Origin: Bradysia coprophila
Lineage: Eukaryota; Arthropoda; Insecta; Diptera; Sciaridae
Length of the DNA: 64,000 bases
Direction: 5' to 3'
Assembly (NCBI RefSeq): GCF_014529535.1
Contig: NW_023503584.1
Location: forward strand, 203,943-267,942
In this document: positions 37,418 to 48,510 of the stretch, piece by piece
How positions within the stretch are numbered: the first letter of the stretch is position 1
How the letters are laid out: each line of letters starts with the position of its first letter
Notes under the pieces: model-generated
The model's database searches: none
The model's input: the letters and a program-made list of their open reading frames with translations, nothing else
Told to the model about the DNA's origin: nothing
Program-made: the position numbers and the translations under genes

Positions 37418-39419
37418 GAAAGTTCTGTCATCAAACGGTGTCGGTCTACATTAAGAGGTATGTCGGATCTGTGATTGTTACGTAACAATAAAAAGAATTT
37501 CAGTCTCGCAAAGCCAAAATTGCAGTCGAATCGACGATCAACATAAGATATGAAAAAGGAGAAAAACGGTTGAAGCGATAAGACCTTGAAAACCGGATTA
37601 ATTATGGATTCTATTTTGTAGCGGGAACATTAAATAGAAATATTTGTTTTTGAAGTAAATTTAGTTTAGAACGGTTCACATGCTGGTAACGAATTCAAAA
37701 CTATTTGGTAAATTCTACAGGTCACCAGGCAATCCACACTTTATCGTATCCGATTCGTAGTCTCCTACCGGCTATACTAAAAAGTCTTTGCTTTATACCG
37801 TTGCTTAATGTGCAAGATTACACTCTGGTTCTCAGTAGTTGTCGGTAATTCTTTCAATTCACCCAAACTGAAAGTGGTTCATCCAATCTCTCATTTCATT
37901 GCGCTCAATTTGCTTTATACCATTAAACACGTTGCGAATAGTATAAATATACGGCCAGGTGACCACGTCTGTAACAAAGATAATTCTTAGCGTCACTGGC
38001 TAGCCCACATATCATCCAATCAAAGACTGAGTCCTTTGTAGATGGCAAACGATTGCATCTAGACTGAAAAATGTACTGTCGAATAATTTGGTTGAAATTC
38101 ATTTCGTTATACATTGTCATGTTGCTACATGATCATTGAATCAATTTTATTTTCCCATTTTTATTCAACAATATGGTAATAGAAGAAGAGTAAGTATGTG
38201 TCGGGTCGGCGTATAAAATGAAAATGAGGCCAATCAGTAAATCGGAAGCTTATAGTGAGACCGACGCGAGAAGGCAGCAAAGCTGCTTTAAATATCCCGT
38301 CATAGCTTTCATTCAAGTTTAGTTATTCCGTAAAAGGGAAAGTGAAAAATTCACTGGAATCGTTCCACTAACCTTTTCGTTACGTTTTGTAAAACGGAAA
38401 ACTACTCTGGAATTTGGCATTTTGATTTAAACTTTGGAAAAGGAAAAAATCCTCTGAAATTTAGCCTTTTCGTTACGTTTTGTAAAAGTTGAAAATAGTC
38501 TGGAGTTGCACCTTTGCGTTACATTTGGAATTAAGCTTTTTAGTTACGTTTTGTAAAAGGAAAATACTTCTGGAATGTGGCCTTTGCTTTACACTTTGTA
38601 AAAGGAAAAAAAACCTCTGGATCGATAAGAGGTGGTCTCCTGATGACTATAAAACAAAAATTGGGGAGGTGGAAACCGGGGTCCTACAAAGTTTTTGCAT
38701 TGTAGATTACCTGCACGCAAAGTAAGTAGTAAGCTACAACACGTGAGATTTTCAACTCTTTTTTGTCGGTACTCAAATCAACGTCCAAGCAGTCTGTTTT
38801 AAACTGCCCTATCCCGTCTGAAGTCCACTCCTCCCAATAGAATGCAAACGTTACTTATAAAGTTAACGAACACACTCTTGAAGTACCTTCAACATTTCGT
38901 TCATGGAAAGTCGTTCCTCTACTAACTTGCTCCACGAATGTTCAAACAAATTACACCAGTGATGATAACGACCATTTTAATTAACTTTGACCTGTTGTAA
39001 TTTTAGTGAAATTTGTCTCGACGCTGATTACGTTATTCAACATTTTTCAATTCACATGCCTACTATTCGGCTGAATTTGTATGTTGGCACTGCTCCTAGC
39101 ATGAACACTACTTTGACAAATGTCCAACTTGGAGGCTTTTGTGATGAGAGCTACCACTTAAGATTGATTGTATTGTGTGTTTTAGCTCATACAACGAAAA
39201 CAAGTCATCTATCTTTACGAAAGAAACGCAGTGCCTACTGTGACTTCATCAGCCTCCAAATATTTCTTATGTTCATGCTACAGCCTCCAAATATTTCTTA
39301 TGTTCATGCTAGAAGCAGTGCGTTGAAAAAATAAATCTCTCTCAATCAGTTCAAGCAAGTCATTCGAGATAAAATTCTTATCTCACTTTCAGGGGTATAC
39401 TTTCGAGAATATTTTGGGC
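37418..39419. other. Su(z)12 3' UTR and intergenic sequence
   Basis: The polyadenylation signal is at 37487-37492. Around 38330-38620 lies a degenerate tandem repeat of about 70-80 bp with the core TTTTCGTTACGTTTTGTAAAA in four or five copies. The rest has short unrecognised ORFs only. The MITE at 39079-39323 is listed separately. Confidence 0.55.
39079..39323. mobile_element. MITE with GCACTGCTTCTAGCATGAA inverted ends (copy 2)
   Basis: TTGGCACTGCTCCTAGCATGAA at the left mirrors TTCATGCTAGAAGCAGTGCG at the right. The inner CCTCCAAG/CTTGGAGG segment and TTAGCTCATACAACG match the family at 4794-4981 and 51571-51776. Near the right end a 31-bp unit (CAGCCTCCAAATATTTCTTA, continuing to CATGCTA) is tandemly duplicated at 39251-39312. 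Confidence 0.65.
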
Positions 39420-39530
39420 AGACCTATCATGCCCGCACGTTAGTAAGCGGGCTTGATGCAAGACCAAAAAAGTTTAACAATTTTTTTTGTGGACAGCGGA
39501 GCATGTATACAGCAACTTTTTGACTTCCCC
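39420..39530 (-). repeat. 110-bp repeat downstream of Su(z)12 (inverted copy)
   Basis: Reverse complement of 32545-32655: GCCCGCACGTTAGTAAGCGGGC, then GCAAGACC, then TACAGCAACTTTTTGACTT. Divergence between the copies is moderate. Confidence 0.7.
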
Positions 39531-39757
39531 CACTTGGCTCGGATGACTTAGGTCGAAATTAGGTTTAGATTCCGATCTGACCGAACCAGTTTCGAATACC
39601 ACGCACATGCACTGTTTAGCTATCCCCCAAAAACCTTTACAGGAATAGGTGACACAGCTCCGGAAGGTGAACTTCCGAAACACTTGATATCGGTTTTGGT
39701 GACGCATTCTAAACGCAAGAAATTTCAAACAAAAAAGTTACAAAGATAATTTCCCCA

Positions 39758-39897
39758 AAAAAAAATCTGCGGCACCAGGTGGCAGACGATTCGGGTTTCT
39801 TCTTTATGAATGTTGTTCTTGTAGGACTCGTTTATTTTCATATTTTCCTAAGAGTAATTTCCTCAACATCTGCCACCTGGTGCCGCAGATTTTTTTC
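39758..39897. mobile_element. Hairpin element with ATCTGCGGCACCAGGTGGCA arms (copy 3 of the family)
   Basis: AAAAAAATCTGCGGCACCAG continues to GTGGCAGA and is answered by TCTGCCACCTGGTGCCGCAG and ATTTTTTT, a perfect pair of about 28 bp with an 82-bp loop. The arrangement (A)n-TCTGCG-C-GTGGCAGA matches the middle of 35119-35637 and part of 30567-30905. Outside it, GATATCGGTTTTGGTGACGC resembles the outer arms of those elements. Confidence 0.65.
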
Positions 39898-40022
39898 GAA
39901 ATGGAAAATTTGAAAAGTTCGCCTATATATAGGTGACTAGTTCCTCCCAGATTTTGCTTTTGGGGTATTTTTTTAGGGGAGTTAAACTGCGTCGCGCCTT
40001 CGCTACCGCTCCGGCTTTGATC

Positions 40023-42065
40023 TATTTACGACTCCTTCCACTTCCTAGAGATGTAAAGTAAACGGAAAGATTGCGATTGCAGTATTAAAATACATGCAAC
40101 ATATACGGATATTGTTGTGCGGGAAATATACGTAACCGTTCAATCGCTTACGTAAAATTCAAATCGGTTTCGAATGCCTTCAGAACATTTGTTCAACTTA
40201 CAATACACACAAATATATGTCCAAGCCGAGAGTAGAGCATACCCAATACCCATATACCCGCAATACTAACCGACAATAAACAAACTAAATTCACACGTGT
40301 TTTACCTGATCATTGCGCAATAACCGTACCATAAACAAAAAAATGTTCGAACCGTCGTCTCCGCAAAAAGAAAAACATTTCCAACAACCATGCGCACCAC
40401 CACAAACCATTAAGGATTCCATCCGACACACTCTTTCTTTCACATCGGGGGGAACAAAATAAAAAGAAAAACCAAGTGAAAACATCGGCTACATGTAATT
40501 CGTGTACCCGTTTTCAATCATTCATAATATTTTGTGTATCAGCCGACACACACCATCATATCAGAATTATTTTCGCAAAGTCGGAAAATCTTCTTGTTCA
40601 TTCTCAGTCGGAACCATTCAATCGACCGAATTAGAGTTGCGAATTTTTCTCGCGGATTTCGTTTTGATAATAAAAGAAAATTCTTTTTTTTTGTGATTTT
40701 GATTCGGTCTCTGGTGCTGAACGATAATAAAACGAGATATTGTTGTGGACATTTTTTTTTCATTGATGGTTGTTAGAGTTCGGACACAGAAACGAAAAGT
40801 ATAATTTGTTGTGAATAATTATGTGAAAAATGAAATGAACAACGTTCTGTGATAATCGTACTTGTTGTGTGGTGGTGTAGGACGTTTTAGATATTATTTA
40901 TATTGGAATAGAGTTGGTTGTGATACTGTCAATTGGGTGTCGAAAGAAAAGAAAAAAAAATATTTAAATGAAAAGTCTGAATCGGGTTCATCTACTCGAA
41001 AGTGTTCTAGGATAAATAAAGGGACTCTCTTCGATTATTACATTACGATATACGTATAACATAACAGCTAACATGCGTCGCAATGCAGATATATTTTCTA
41101 TATAACCAAAAAAAAAAATTGAATGAGTTTTCCGTTCTTTTTAAACTTAAAGTTTTTTTTTTAAATTCTAACTCTCGTTGAACGATTGCGTTTTTTTCCT
41201 TAGAACAAAAACAAAAATTTTCTTTTTTTTCCATATTTTTATGCCATATTTTACTACTAAGCACACTGTTTCCTGTAGAAACCTTGATACGATTTGTATT
41301 GTATATGATTTTGACGTAGAGTGTAGCAGTAGGTGCCTATATCAAATAAAAATTGATTTTTCGATGGTGCATTTTCGCTTGACGAAAATTTACTATAGAA
41401 AATAATAATGTCTCTCCGCTGCTGTCGAACCATTATATAGGTCATGACACTGGTGTTACTCTATGGATGAAATGATAAATTATAATTAAAACGGAACAGC
41501 TTATAAAGCAGTCGATTAGTTTGGCCGATGGAAAGATTATATCAGATTTGGATGGCTAATTTTTGACACACCAATAAATCCACTTTTGATAGAATTTTGA
41601 TGATGACGGCCAGTTACCGCGTTCTCGACACAGTTACATTTTGTCATTGTGTAGTGGTTGTAGGATGTAGTCTTTCCGCATACTGTTGTATACATAGTAT
41701 GGCTCAACTGTAGAGTATGAACCTCTTTTAGTGATTGTAGAAAATTATGTTCTCCATTGAATTAACTGTAAGGATTATTGGCTAATTCAGAGCAATAAGT
41801 AGAATTTGAAGTCATAGTTCGATTAGGTCCAACAGAATCAAGTGATGGAATTCCATGAAGTTGTGGCATAAAAACATTATGCCGCTGAGTATCCTTTCAC
41901 AGATTACAAGCATGTCATCAATATAATCGTCGAATCCTTTACGTATTTCAATCTGTGTACTCCCAACTGACTCATCCCAGCGGGTCATTTAATTGATCAT
42001 CTTTTTCAAACCGAATGTAGCCCGGTTCATTGCATATTTTCATCATAGCTGATGATAACACACAG
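40023..42065. other. Intergenic, no gene recognised
   Basis: Strongly AT-rich sequence with homopolymer runs. ORFs of 60-80 codons exist on both strands (for example 40534-40776, 41178-41405) but overlap each other, are biased by T or A runs, and match nothing I recognise. Confidence 0.5.
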
Positions 42066-42239
42066 TGCCGCATCGAACATATTCGGGGCCCTGGACCATT
42101 CAGGTCTCTAGCGCCAATTTTCCTTTACATAGGCATAATAAGGCAAGTTTTTCTTGTGGTAAAAATTGTCTTGTTCCTTTATCCTCGATCATATTTCAGC
42201 GCCCTGCATGGACCATTTGGTCTCTATGGAGATGCGGCA
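42066..42239. mobile_element. Weak MITE-like hairpin with GTGCCGCATC ends
   Basis: AGTGCCGCATC at the left mirrors GATGCGGCACT at the right, with CCTGGACCATTCAGGTCTCTA against TAGAGACCAAATGGTCCATG inside. About 175 bp. The 106- and 93-codon ORFs across it are not accepted. Confidence 0.55.
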
Positions 42240-43195
42240 CTAATAAAACACATCATACCATTAGTGAAAGGTTTTATACGACATCATCTTTCTCATACGT
42301 TGCCCGTGTTGCCGTGTGTTTCTTTGTCGTTTCGTTGGTTTGTTAATTGAATTTTTGCGTTCGTCTTAGCGAAACTCTAGAAACTAGTGAGTAGATTGAA
42401 GGCAAAATTATACTTTCATTGCGTGCATGACGCAAAACTTTACTGTCGATTAGAGTTAATGTCAATTTTAGTTCAACCATTAGCCGGAAATTAGTAGAAA
42501 CTTATTCGTTCAATTTCAATAAATTAAAGCGCAAAGCTCATTCGTTCATATTTAAGTAATTGCGGTGATTCAGACATCATTCGGACAATATTGAATACCG
42601 TGAACGGGGGAAAATGAATTCAAGCATTCCGGGTATTTGATTTGAACAGTTAAACACGAACGATAAATGCAATTTTGTGTAAAAATGAGTCTGAAATAGA
42701 GAAGGAAAGGAGGAATATCAAACACCAACCAACTCAACATCAACCGGCCACATTTGGGCTATATAATTTACAAGAATGAAAAATAGGGATATGCTGACCA
42801 CAAATGGGATCATCCTATCGTTAGGTATGTACATGCTTACGATATAATTCTAGTACTAGCTATCGATTGGCTCTCTACACAAACATTTCTTTTAAAAAAA
42901 ATGGGAGGTGTGACTCCTAGAAGGAGTTTCTTATCTCTGAAAATGAACGGTATGATTACCAAATTCGACATTTTTCTGGCAAAAATCGTAAACCCGAATT
43001 TCTACTATCGATATTGTGTGTTGCATATCAAAGCTGAAAGGGTCACCACACTGCATGTGGTTTAGTTGGATAATAATAATTGGAATAATCGAAATTAATC
43101 AAAAACCCCGGTCTATGTTCAGAAGTCACGGTGCGGTTGAATGAATTTTAACTGAGCATTTCGATGCACTTATGAAATTTTTGGATATTATTAGT
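42240..43195. other. Intergenic, nothing recognised
   Basis: AT-rich, no ORF over 60 codons specific to it and no repeat structure that I can see. Confidence 0.45.
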
Positions 43196-43620
43196 CAGCT
43201 CGGAGCCCTGAACAAAAATTCTTGATTTTCATCCGGACCGTCAGTGACATTTGTGCATAGCCCATCCTGTCTACAGAGAGAGTGGTGGAAAACTGGTTGT
43301 GGTTTCAATCGATAGTGCCCCGACAACTTTCGAATTGCGTATACCCAGCTCACGTAGGTCCTCTTCCACGCAGTCAATCCACCTTTTCTTTGGGCGGCCT
43401 CTGGGCCTTGTACCGTCGAAATATGGCTCACAAAAACTTTCTTTGCCACACTATCATCGTTCATGCGGATCACTTGACCCGATCATCTAAGTCGTGCAGC
43501 TTTGATGACACTAACAATGTTTTCGGCACCAAAAATTTCCATGAGCTCGCTATTTGCTCTTGCATTTATAGAAATTCGACATCTCTCATCTGTTATTGAA
43601 AACAGCGACAAAGATGAGCG
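43196..43620 (-). pseudogene. LINE (non-LTR retrotransposon) 3' relic, second family member
   Basis: On the minus strand, the pieces RRCRISINARANSELMEIFG, RSGHVIRMNDDSVAKKVF and RPRGRPKKRWIDCVEEDLRE appear in different frames. These are the familiar arrangement near the C-terminus of non-LTR reverse transcriptases (GHV-RM, then GRPKKRW-D-V-EDL). Frameshifts mark it as a dead fragment. It differs from the 23990-24430 relic. Confidence 0.75.
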
Positions 43621-43639
43621 ATAACGTCCTATTGGTGTG

Positions 43640-43830
43640 ATATAGCAAAACCAACGCACTGTCTAGCACCGAAGCTGGGACAGTGCTATGGCAAAACGCA
43701 ATGTCAAAGAACGAATGAAGTAAAAGATTTTGTATCAAATATTATCGCCAATCAATGCTTCGAACGAACGAAGTAACAGATTATTGACTATACATTGTGT
43801 TCCATCTATACCGTGTCTAAAAGGTTAGAC
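43640..43830. repeat. TTAA-MITE-related fragment
   Basis: GAACGAATGAAGTAAAAGATTTTGTATCA and CGAACGAAGTAACAGATT, ending CCGTGTCTAAAAGGTTAGA, resemble the interior and right end of the element at 63156-63355. The terminal TTAA is not preserved (TTAG). Confidence 0.45.
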
Positions 43831-44602
43831 AATTTAAAAACAAACGGTGAATGTCGTTCCATTCAAAGTTCGCTGTGTTGAAGAAACAAAAGTCCCTAAT
43901 CATAAATTATTTTTAGTTTTAATTCCTTTCACTTAAAACCTTCAGAATATGTCAAACACGATGTTTTCGGATAAATGATGACCCCAAAAATATCATTATG
44001 ACCGAACATCTATTTATTGTCAGACACTCACAACAGAACTCATAATGTAACTTTTATAATTTAAGAACAGTCTGTGTGTAAGCTCATACAACTTTTACAA
44101 GACAAGATAACAGCTGGTATAAATATTACACGAAAACTACGTCATTGGTGATCTCTATCGCGTTCTATGTTTAGATTGGAGATTTAGTTAAAATGAGAGA
44201 AACTGCAAATTAATTTTGGAATAACAATAATCCTTAGTTTCTAATAGAGATTATCATTTAAGAATCACATTGTCGTTTTCGTTTTGTTTATTTTTGTTGA
44301 TTTATTTTAATTTATTTTTTTTAATTAGTGACATTGATGTACACCGAGCTGAGTGTGGCATATCGATGTTTTCCACGTAAGTTTTCATTATCTTTTTAGG
44401 TTTTTTTAAACGTTTTGATTTAAGTTGTTTTATGTGTTCAGTTTGTTTTTTGATTTGAATTAACTGTTCTTTGATGATTTGCATCTTTTGAAAAGCCTTG
44501 GTTTCTAACTATCCTTCTATTACTTCTTTGGTTTTGTTTGGTATAAATGATGGAATTTGTTTATGTACTGTCCGTTTGACAAGAGGATCGCCACGTTTCA
44601 GC

Positions 44603-44797
44603 AGGGGGTTTTGAACATTTGTTTTTTACGCGTTGGCACACGTGCTCTTGTCAGATTCAAGATTTTTTTTACGAAGGTTACGCTGATTATACTTTGTGAA
44701 AAAGGCCAATACCTTTCAAATATGTCACATCTTGGACAGGATTTGACACTGCAATATCTGCAACATGAAAAAACTAAATGTTCGAAACCCCCTGAAA
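44603..44797. mobile_element. MITE-like hairpin with GGGGGTTTTGAACATTT ends
   Basis: AGGGGGTTTTGAACATTTG is answered by AAATGTTCGAAACCCCCT about 195 bp apart. The 119-codon plus-strand ORF (44557-44916) and the mirrored minus-strand ORF cover this hairpin and are not accepted as genes. Confidence 0.55.
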
Positions 44798-44916
44798 CCC
44801 CGTGCTTCCACCTACGTAATATACACAAACTAGGTGAGCCAATCTTAATTTATAATATCAATACTAAATCGCCTCTTCGTTTTTTTAACAGACCGGAACC
44901 CATCTATTTTCCTTAG

Positions 44917-46074
44917 TACAAAATTTTTTTAGTTGAGACTTATCGAAAGTCTAAATCGAACGAATACAGACTTCTCAGTTCTCAGCTTCATACAAAATTG
45001 TCCTCACTGAAACAGTGAGATAACAGAATTCGACCGATTTATGCTTTGTGAGAACTTTTTTTTACTCGGGTTTGTTTTCGTTGTCGATAACATGGGACTC
45101 TGATTTCTAAATGGATTTCACGACGGTTGTATCTTTCTAATTACATATTTCGTTGAAGTATAACAATTCGCACTAGCTAAGTTCTTAATTTATTTTTTAG
45201 TTTAGCTATATAAATAACGAAAGACTTACAAAAACAGGAAGCAAACCCTTGCCATCACCGTTCTGACTGTGATCGTAAAGTACTTTCAAGAGAGTCAAAT
45301 GCACTTAAATGAAAAACTTGCACTCAATCACATAACAGTAGCATCCCTCTTTTCATTTCTTCCTTCACACATGCGAGTGAGTACGCAACGACTGTCTTTA
45401 CATTTCTCCTGTTGAAAGCATAGAAAACGATGAGGAACGAATAAAATTGCTGAATGATAATCACGTAAAAGCTTGAGTTGCCTTATTTAACATCATCGGC
45501 TTGTCGAGACGCTAAATTGTTTTTAGTACTCATTCTTTGTCGTAGCAGTTGGTTCACAAAAAATAGAGCGCTGGCGTTCGTTACGAGAGCTTTTTTGACG
45601 AAATGTACCAGAAATGTAATAAAGTTTTAAAAAAATCTATTACAATTGTTAAAAGTTTACTATGTGCAGCATGAGCATCAACTGAATATCACCAGCTGAT
45701 CTGCTAACACACACTTATTGTATGATAAACAATCAAAACACATTCTTAACAATGTGTTTACTTCATTCGTATGTGTTATGTGCGCACATAGATGACGTTA
45801 ACGTAGAAATGCACTGTGTGTAGGTGTCTTTGAATTGTTTACAATACAAAGTGTTTTTGTTTGTACATCAGCTGGTGCTTATTCTGCACATAGGAAACTT
45901 TTACCAATTGTAATTTAGTGGTTTGAATTTCGTCTCAAGTTTAAAGAATTTTCGAAAATCTTCTTCTCTTGAATCCAACTGAACTTTCAAATTTCCTTAC
46001 TATCCTAAGAAATTTTGCAATGTTCCAATGTACTCTCCCTTATAGCATGACCAGATTAGATTTTTTGTATGGAG
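44917..46074. other. Intergenic, nothing recognised
   Basis: No ORF above 60 codons, no tandem repeat. AT-rich throughout. Confidence 0.45.
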
Positions 46075-46208
46075 GAGCTTGCAAAAATTAGTAACAAGCC
46101 AATCTTTTCGGTATTTGGTGGTCCTCAGTGCTGCCGTAATTTGCATAAGAAACACTTAACGGTACTTTTCCATTTATTTTTAGAAATTTTAAGTTTCATG
46201 AGAAGCTC

Positions 46209-46318
46209 GAGAAATAATAAGTTGGTACGCCTGTGGCGAGTTGTATGAAATTCTCTCACGCCATCCCATACAATTCAGCTGTCATCCTCACCACAGGCGT
46301 ACCAACTTATCATTTCTC
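46209..46318. mobile_element. MITE-like hairpin with AAGTTGGTACGCCTGTGG ends
   Basis: GAGAAATAATAAGTTGGTAC with GCCTGTGG is answered by CCACAGGC and GTACCAACTTATCATTTCTC. About 110 bp, arms 28 bp. Confidence 0.8.
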
Positions 46319-46677
46319 TGAAGAAACTACTTGATCAAAAATGTCAATAAATAATTTGCCTAAGAAACATTTTGGAGAAATGTTTATATAAAAGTAGTTT
46401 CTTATACAAATTATTTGTTGTCATTTTGCGACAAGTAGTTTTTATGCGTTTTCGATGACTCTCGTTTAGGTCCATCAGGTTTATACCGGTTAGGTTGGTA
46501 GATTATCGTTCCCCACAGCTGAATTTGGTGACGCTTTTGTGCACTTTTGAATCCTTTTTTATGAGGTCGTATGATGTTTCATTTGCAATATTTCTTCGGT
46601 TGTGGCTTGTAAATTACACAATATCTACCTTGGTCATCCCGGTTCATCTATTATCTTCCGCTTTTTCACCAAGTTAA

Positions 46678-46871
46678 CCTGTCACAGACGGCAAGCATAT
46701 TAACAGTTTTACTATTTCAATTCAACTATTACTGCTATTACTTCATTTGATCGAAGATTTTCAGAAATTAATTTCAGAAATGTTTTGCTTCATTTATTTT
46801 GATCACGGTCAGAGCTTGTCGTTTATTATTGCTGTCGTTGTCGATAACATATGACAGCCGTCTGTAACAGG
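46678..46871. mobile_element. TTAA-flanked MITE, piggyBac-like ends (copy 1)
   Basis: Left TTAA then CCTGTCACAGACGGC; right GCCGTCTGTAACAGG then TTAA. The interior holds TTACTTCATTTGATC and TTGTCGTTTATTATTGC. A TTAA duplication and CC-starting ends are hallmarks of piggyBac elements. At 194 bp it is non-autonomous. Relatives: 63156-63355 with both ends, and partial ones near 3590, 14120, 43640 and 60480. Confidence 0.8.
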
Positions 46872-47518
46872 TTAAACAGTCTATCGACAAAAGGCATTCG
46901 CGTCGGTCTTCAAAGATGTGGGCTTATCAAAATCGCCGACCGAAGACGTTTTGGAGTTTTGAGAGGCGATTATGGTCGAAACCATTCGGTCATGATGTCA
47001 TCCGAATGAATTAGGGCGATTGGGGAACACAATTCGGTCTCCTTCAAGTCCATTCCAAACACACATCTGTTCAATGCTTACATTCAAGCCAATCAACCTG
47101 CATTTTGGAACCAGCACAGAAAATGGTCAAATTACAGACCTCAGTGATGGATGGAACGTTGAAAGTTTACCGTAGATGAATAACGGATTTATTAACGTCT
47201 CGGGTATCATTGACCTCATTAACGAAACTCCCCGAAAAAACTGAAGACCAATTCGGACGGGAATTGAAGTGGGCGACAAAACGCATCCGTGCTAAAATGT
47301 GATGGGACCACATTGTACTTGAGGGTTCCTGTCAATGAACATGTTCGGAAGCTTATGCGGGTACTCTTACTGACTGCGTCGGATTCAAGTTAACCAAACA
47401 AATTAATCATTCAAATGAGAGATTTATTTTCACCGCGCTGGCCTCACAAGCCTTGGAAATGCACTAAAACGCACCTAATCAAATTGGTTCTCACGATTGG
47501 GTTCACTTTGTATAGCGC

Positions 47519-47908
47519 TTAAATAGCAAAAATTTCACCAAGTTTCGTGTTGGTTTCCCGTTTTACCGTTATCCTGTTGAGTTGTGTCGAAATCATCTCA
47601 TCGGTCTCAAGGTATAGTCTAAACGACACAACACTGTAGGCTCCATTTGCGTAGATCAGATAATTGAGACCAATAGCTTTGAATTTATTGGATTGAGTTT
47701 CGCATTTAGTTGGAGACAAAATGGTGTGGAACCAATGCTCGAAAGCAATAACGTCATTCGGTATGTTCCTGCAATTGTAATGTTGAATACATAACAGACA
47801 GGTTTTCTCGGTTTTTTCCAATTGATTCCTACAAGAACATGTGCCGCCTGGTATCAGTGCGACCGATTCGATAAAATTAAACCTTTTAAGACTGGGTCTG
47901 ATTTTCAC
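47519..47908 (-). CDS. Unassigned cysteine-containing ORF (129 codons, doubtful)
   Basis: An open frame on the minus strand, with a cysteine cluster (GGTCSCRNQLEKTEKTCLLC) followed by YNCRNIPNDV and a C-terminal half with alternating hydrophobic residues (FKAIGLNYLIYANGAYSVVS). I do not recognise the family. It lies inside the 2.4-kb inverted-repeat-bounded segment. There is no clear signal peptide, and no obvious splice partner was found. It may be a decayed gene piece. Confidence 0.2.
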   Translation of the reverse strand: MKIRPSLKRFNFIESVALIPGGTCSCRNQLEKTEKTCLLCIQHYNCRNIPNDVIAFEHWFHTILSPTKCETQSNKFKAIGLNYLIYANGAYSVVSFRLYLETDEMISTQLNRITVKRETNTKLGEIFAI

Positions 47909-48510
47909 TTCTTAAGGTATTTTACCATATTTCCGGTTGCATTTTCCTCGGTGGACTATGCCTATTAGCTTAGGCTATTTTCCCAAATTTCCTTGATAAA
48001 AAATTGACCTTCTTAAGGTAACAGTTGATTTTCTTCAATCGCTTTGAATCAATTATGATCGGGATGTGATTTGAAGGGGAACTACTAAACGTTTTACTCA
48101 GAAATAGCTATTTGGAGGGAAAATTAACGAGTACCACGTATCGATTAGGGTGGAAAAATAACTAAAGTTGGTAAAGTGGTTCTAGAAGTGCTGATCCGAT
48201 TAAATGGACCAGGAGTTGTTTTAATGACTGGTGAAAGTGGTTCACTGCTACTCTTTTTTTCTTTGTATTTAAGTGGTTTTGGATATCAAAGGTATCAAAG
48301 AAATCAAAGGTAAAATAAATTTGAAACACAAATTTTCGAAACTCTGATTTTGGGTGAACAACCAAAAAATGCTTGCTCAATTCTTTCGGTTTTTCTCACT
48401 TTTTTCAAAATGCTCAAGTGGGATCAAGTGGGACGTTTGGGATATTGTATAGGTCCATGAGGACCACCAAATCCCGAAAAGATTGGCTTGTTACTAATTT
48501 TTGCAAGCTC

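Larger units (their letters stand above)
46075..48510. mobile_element. 2.4-kb segment bounded by 53-bp inverted repeats
   Basis: GAGCTTGCAAAAATTAGTAA and AACAAGCCAATCTTTTCGG plus ATTTGGTGGTCCTCA at 46075-46128 are repeated as reverse complement at 48458-48510 with about one mismatch. The bounded segment holds a 110-bp hairpin (46209-46318), a TTAA-flanked MITE (46678-46871) and a 129-codon minus ORF (47519-47908). No transposase is visible. It could be a non-autonomous element with later insertions, or two separate inverted copies of a small repeat. Confidence 0.5.

Noticed and set aside
42030..42350. 106- and 93-codon overlapping plus-strand ORFs
   Set aside because: They overlap in two frames across a hairpin-like element; neither shows a known motif or splice context.
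44557..44916. 119-codon plus-strand ORF with CPRC-like motif on the opposite strand
   Set aside because: It spans a hairpin with inverted GGGGGTTTTGAACATTT ends and appears to be chance reading of a MITE.
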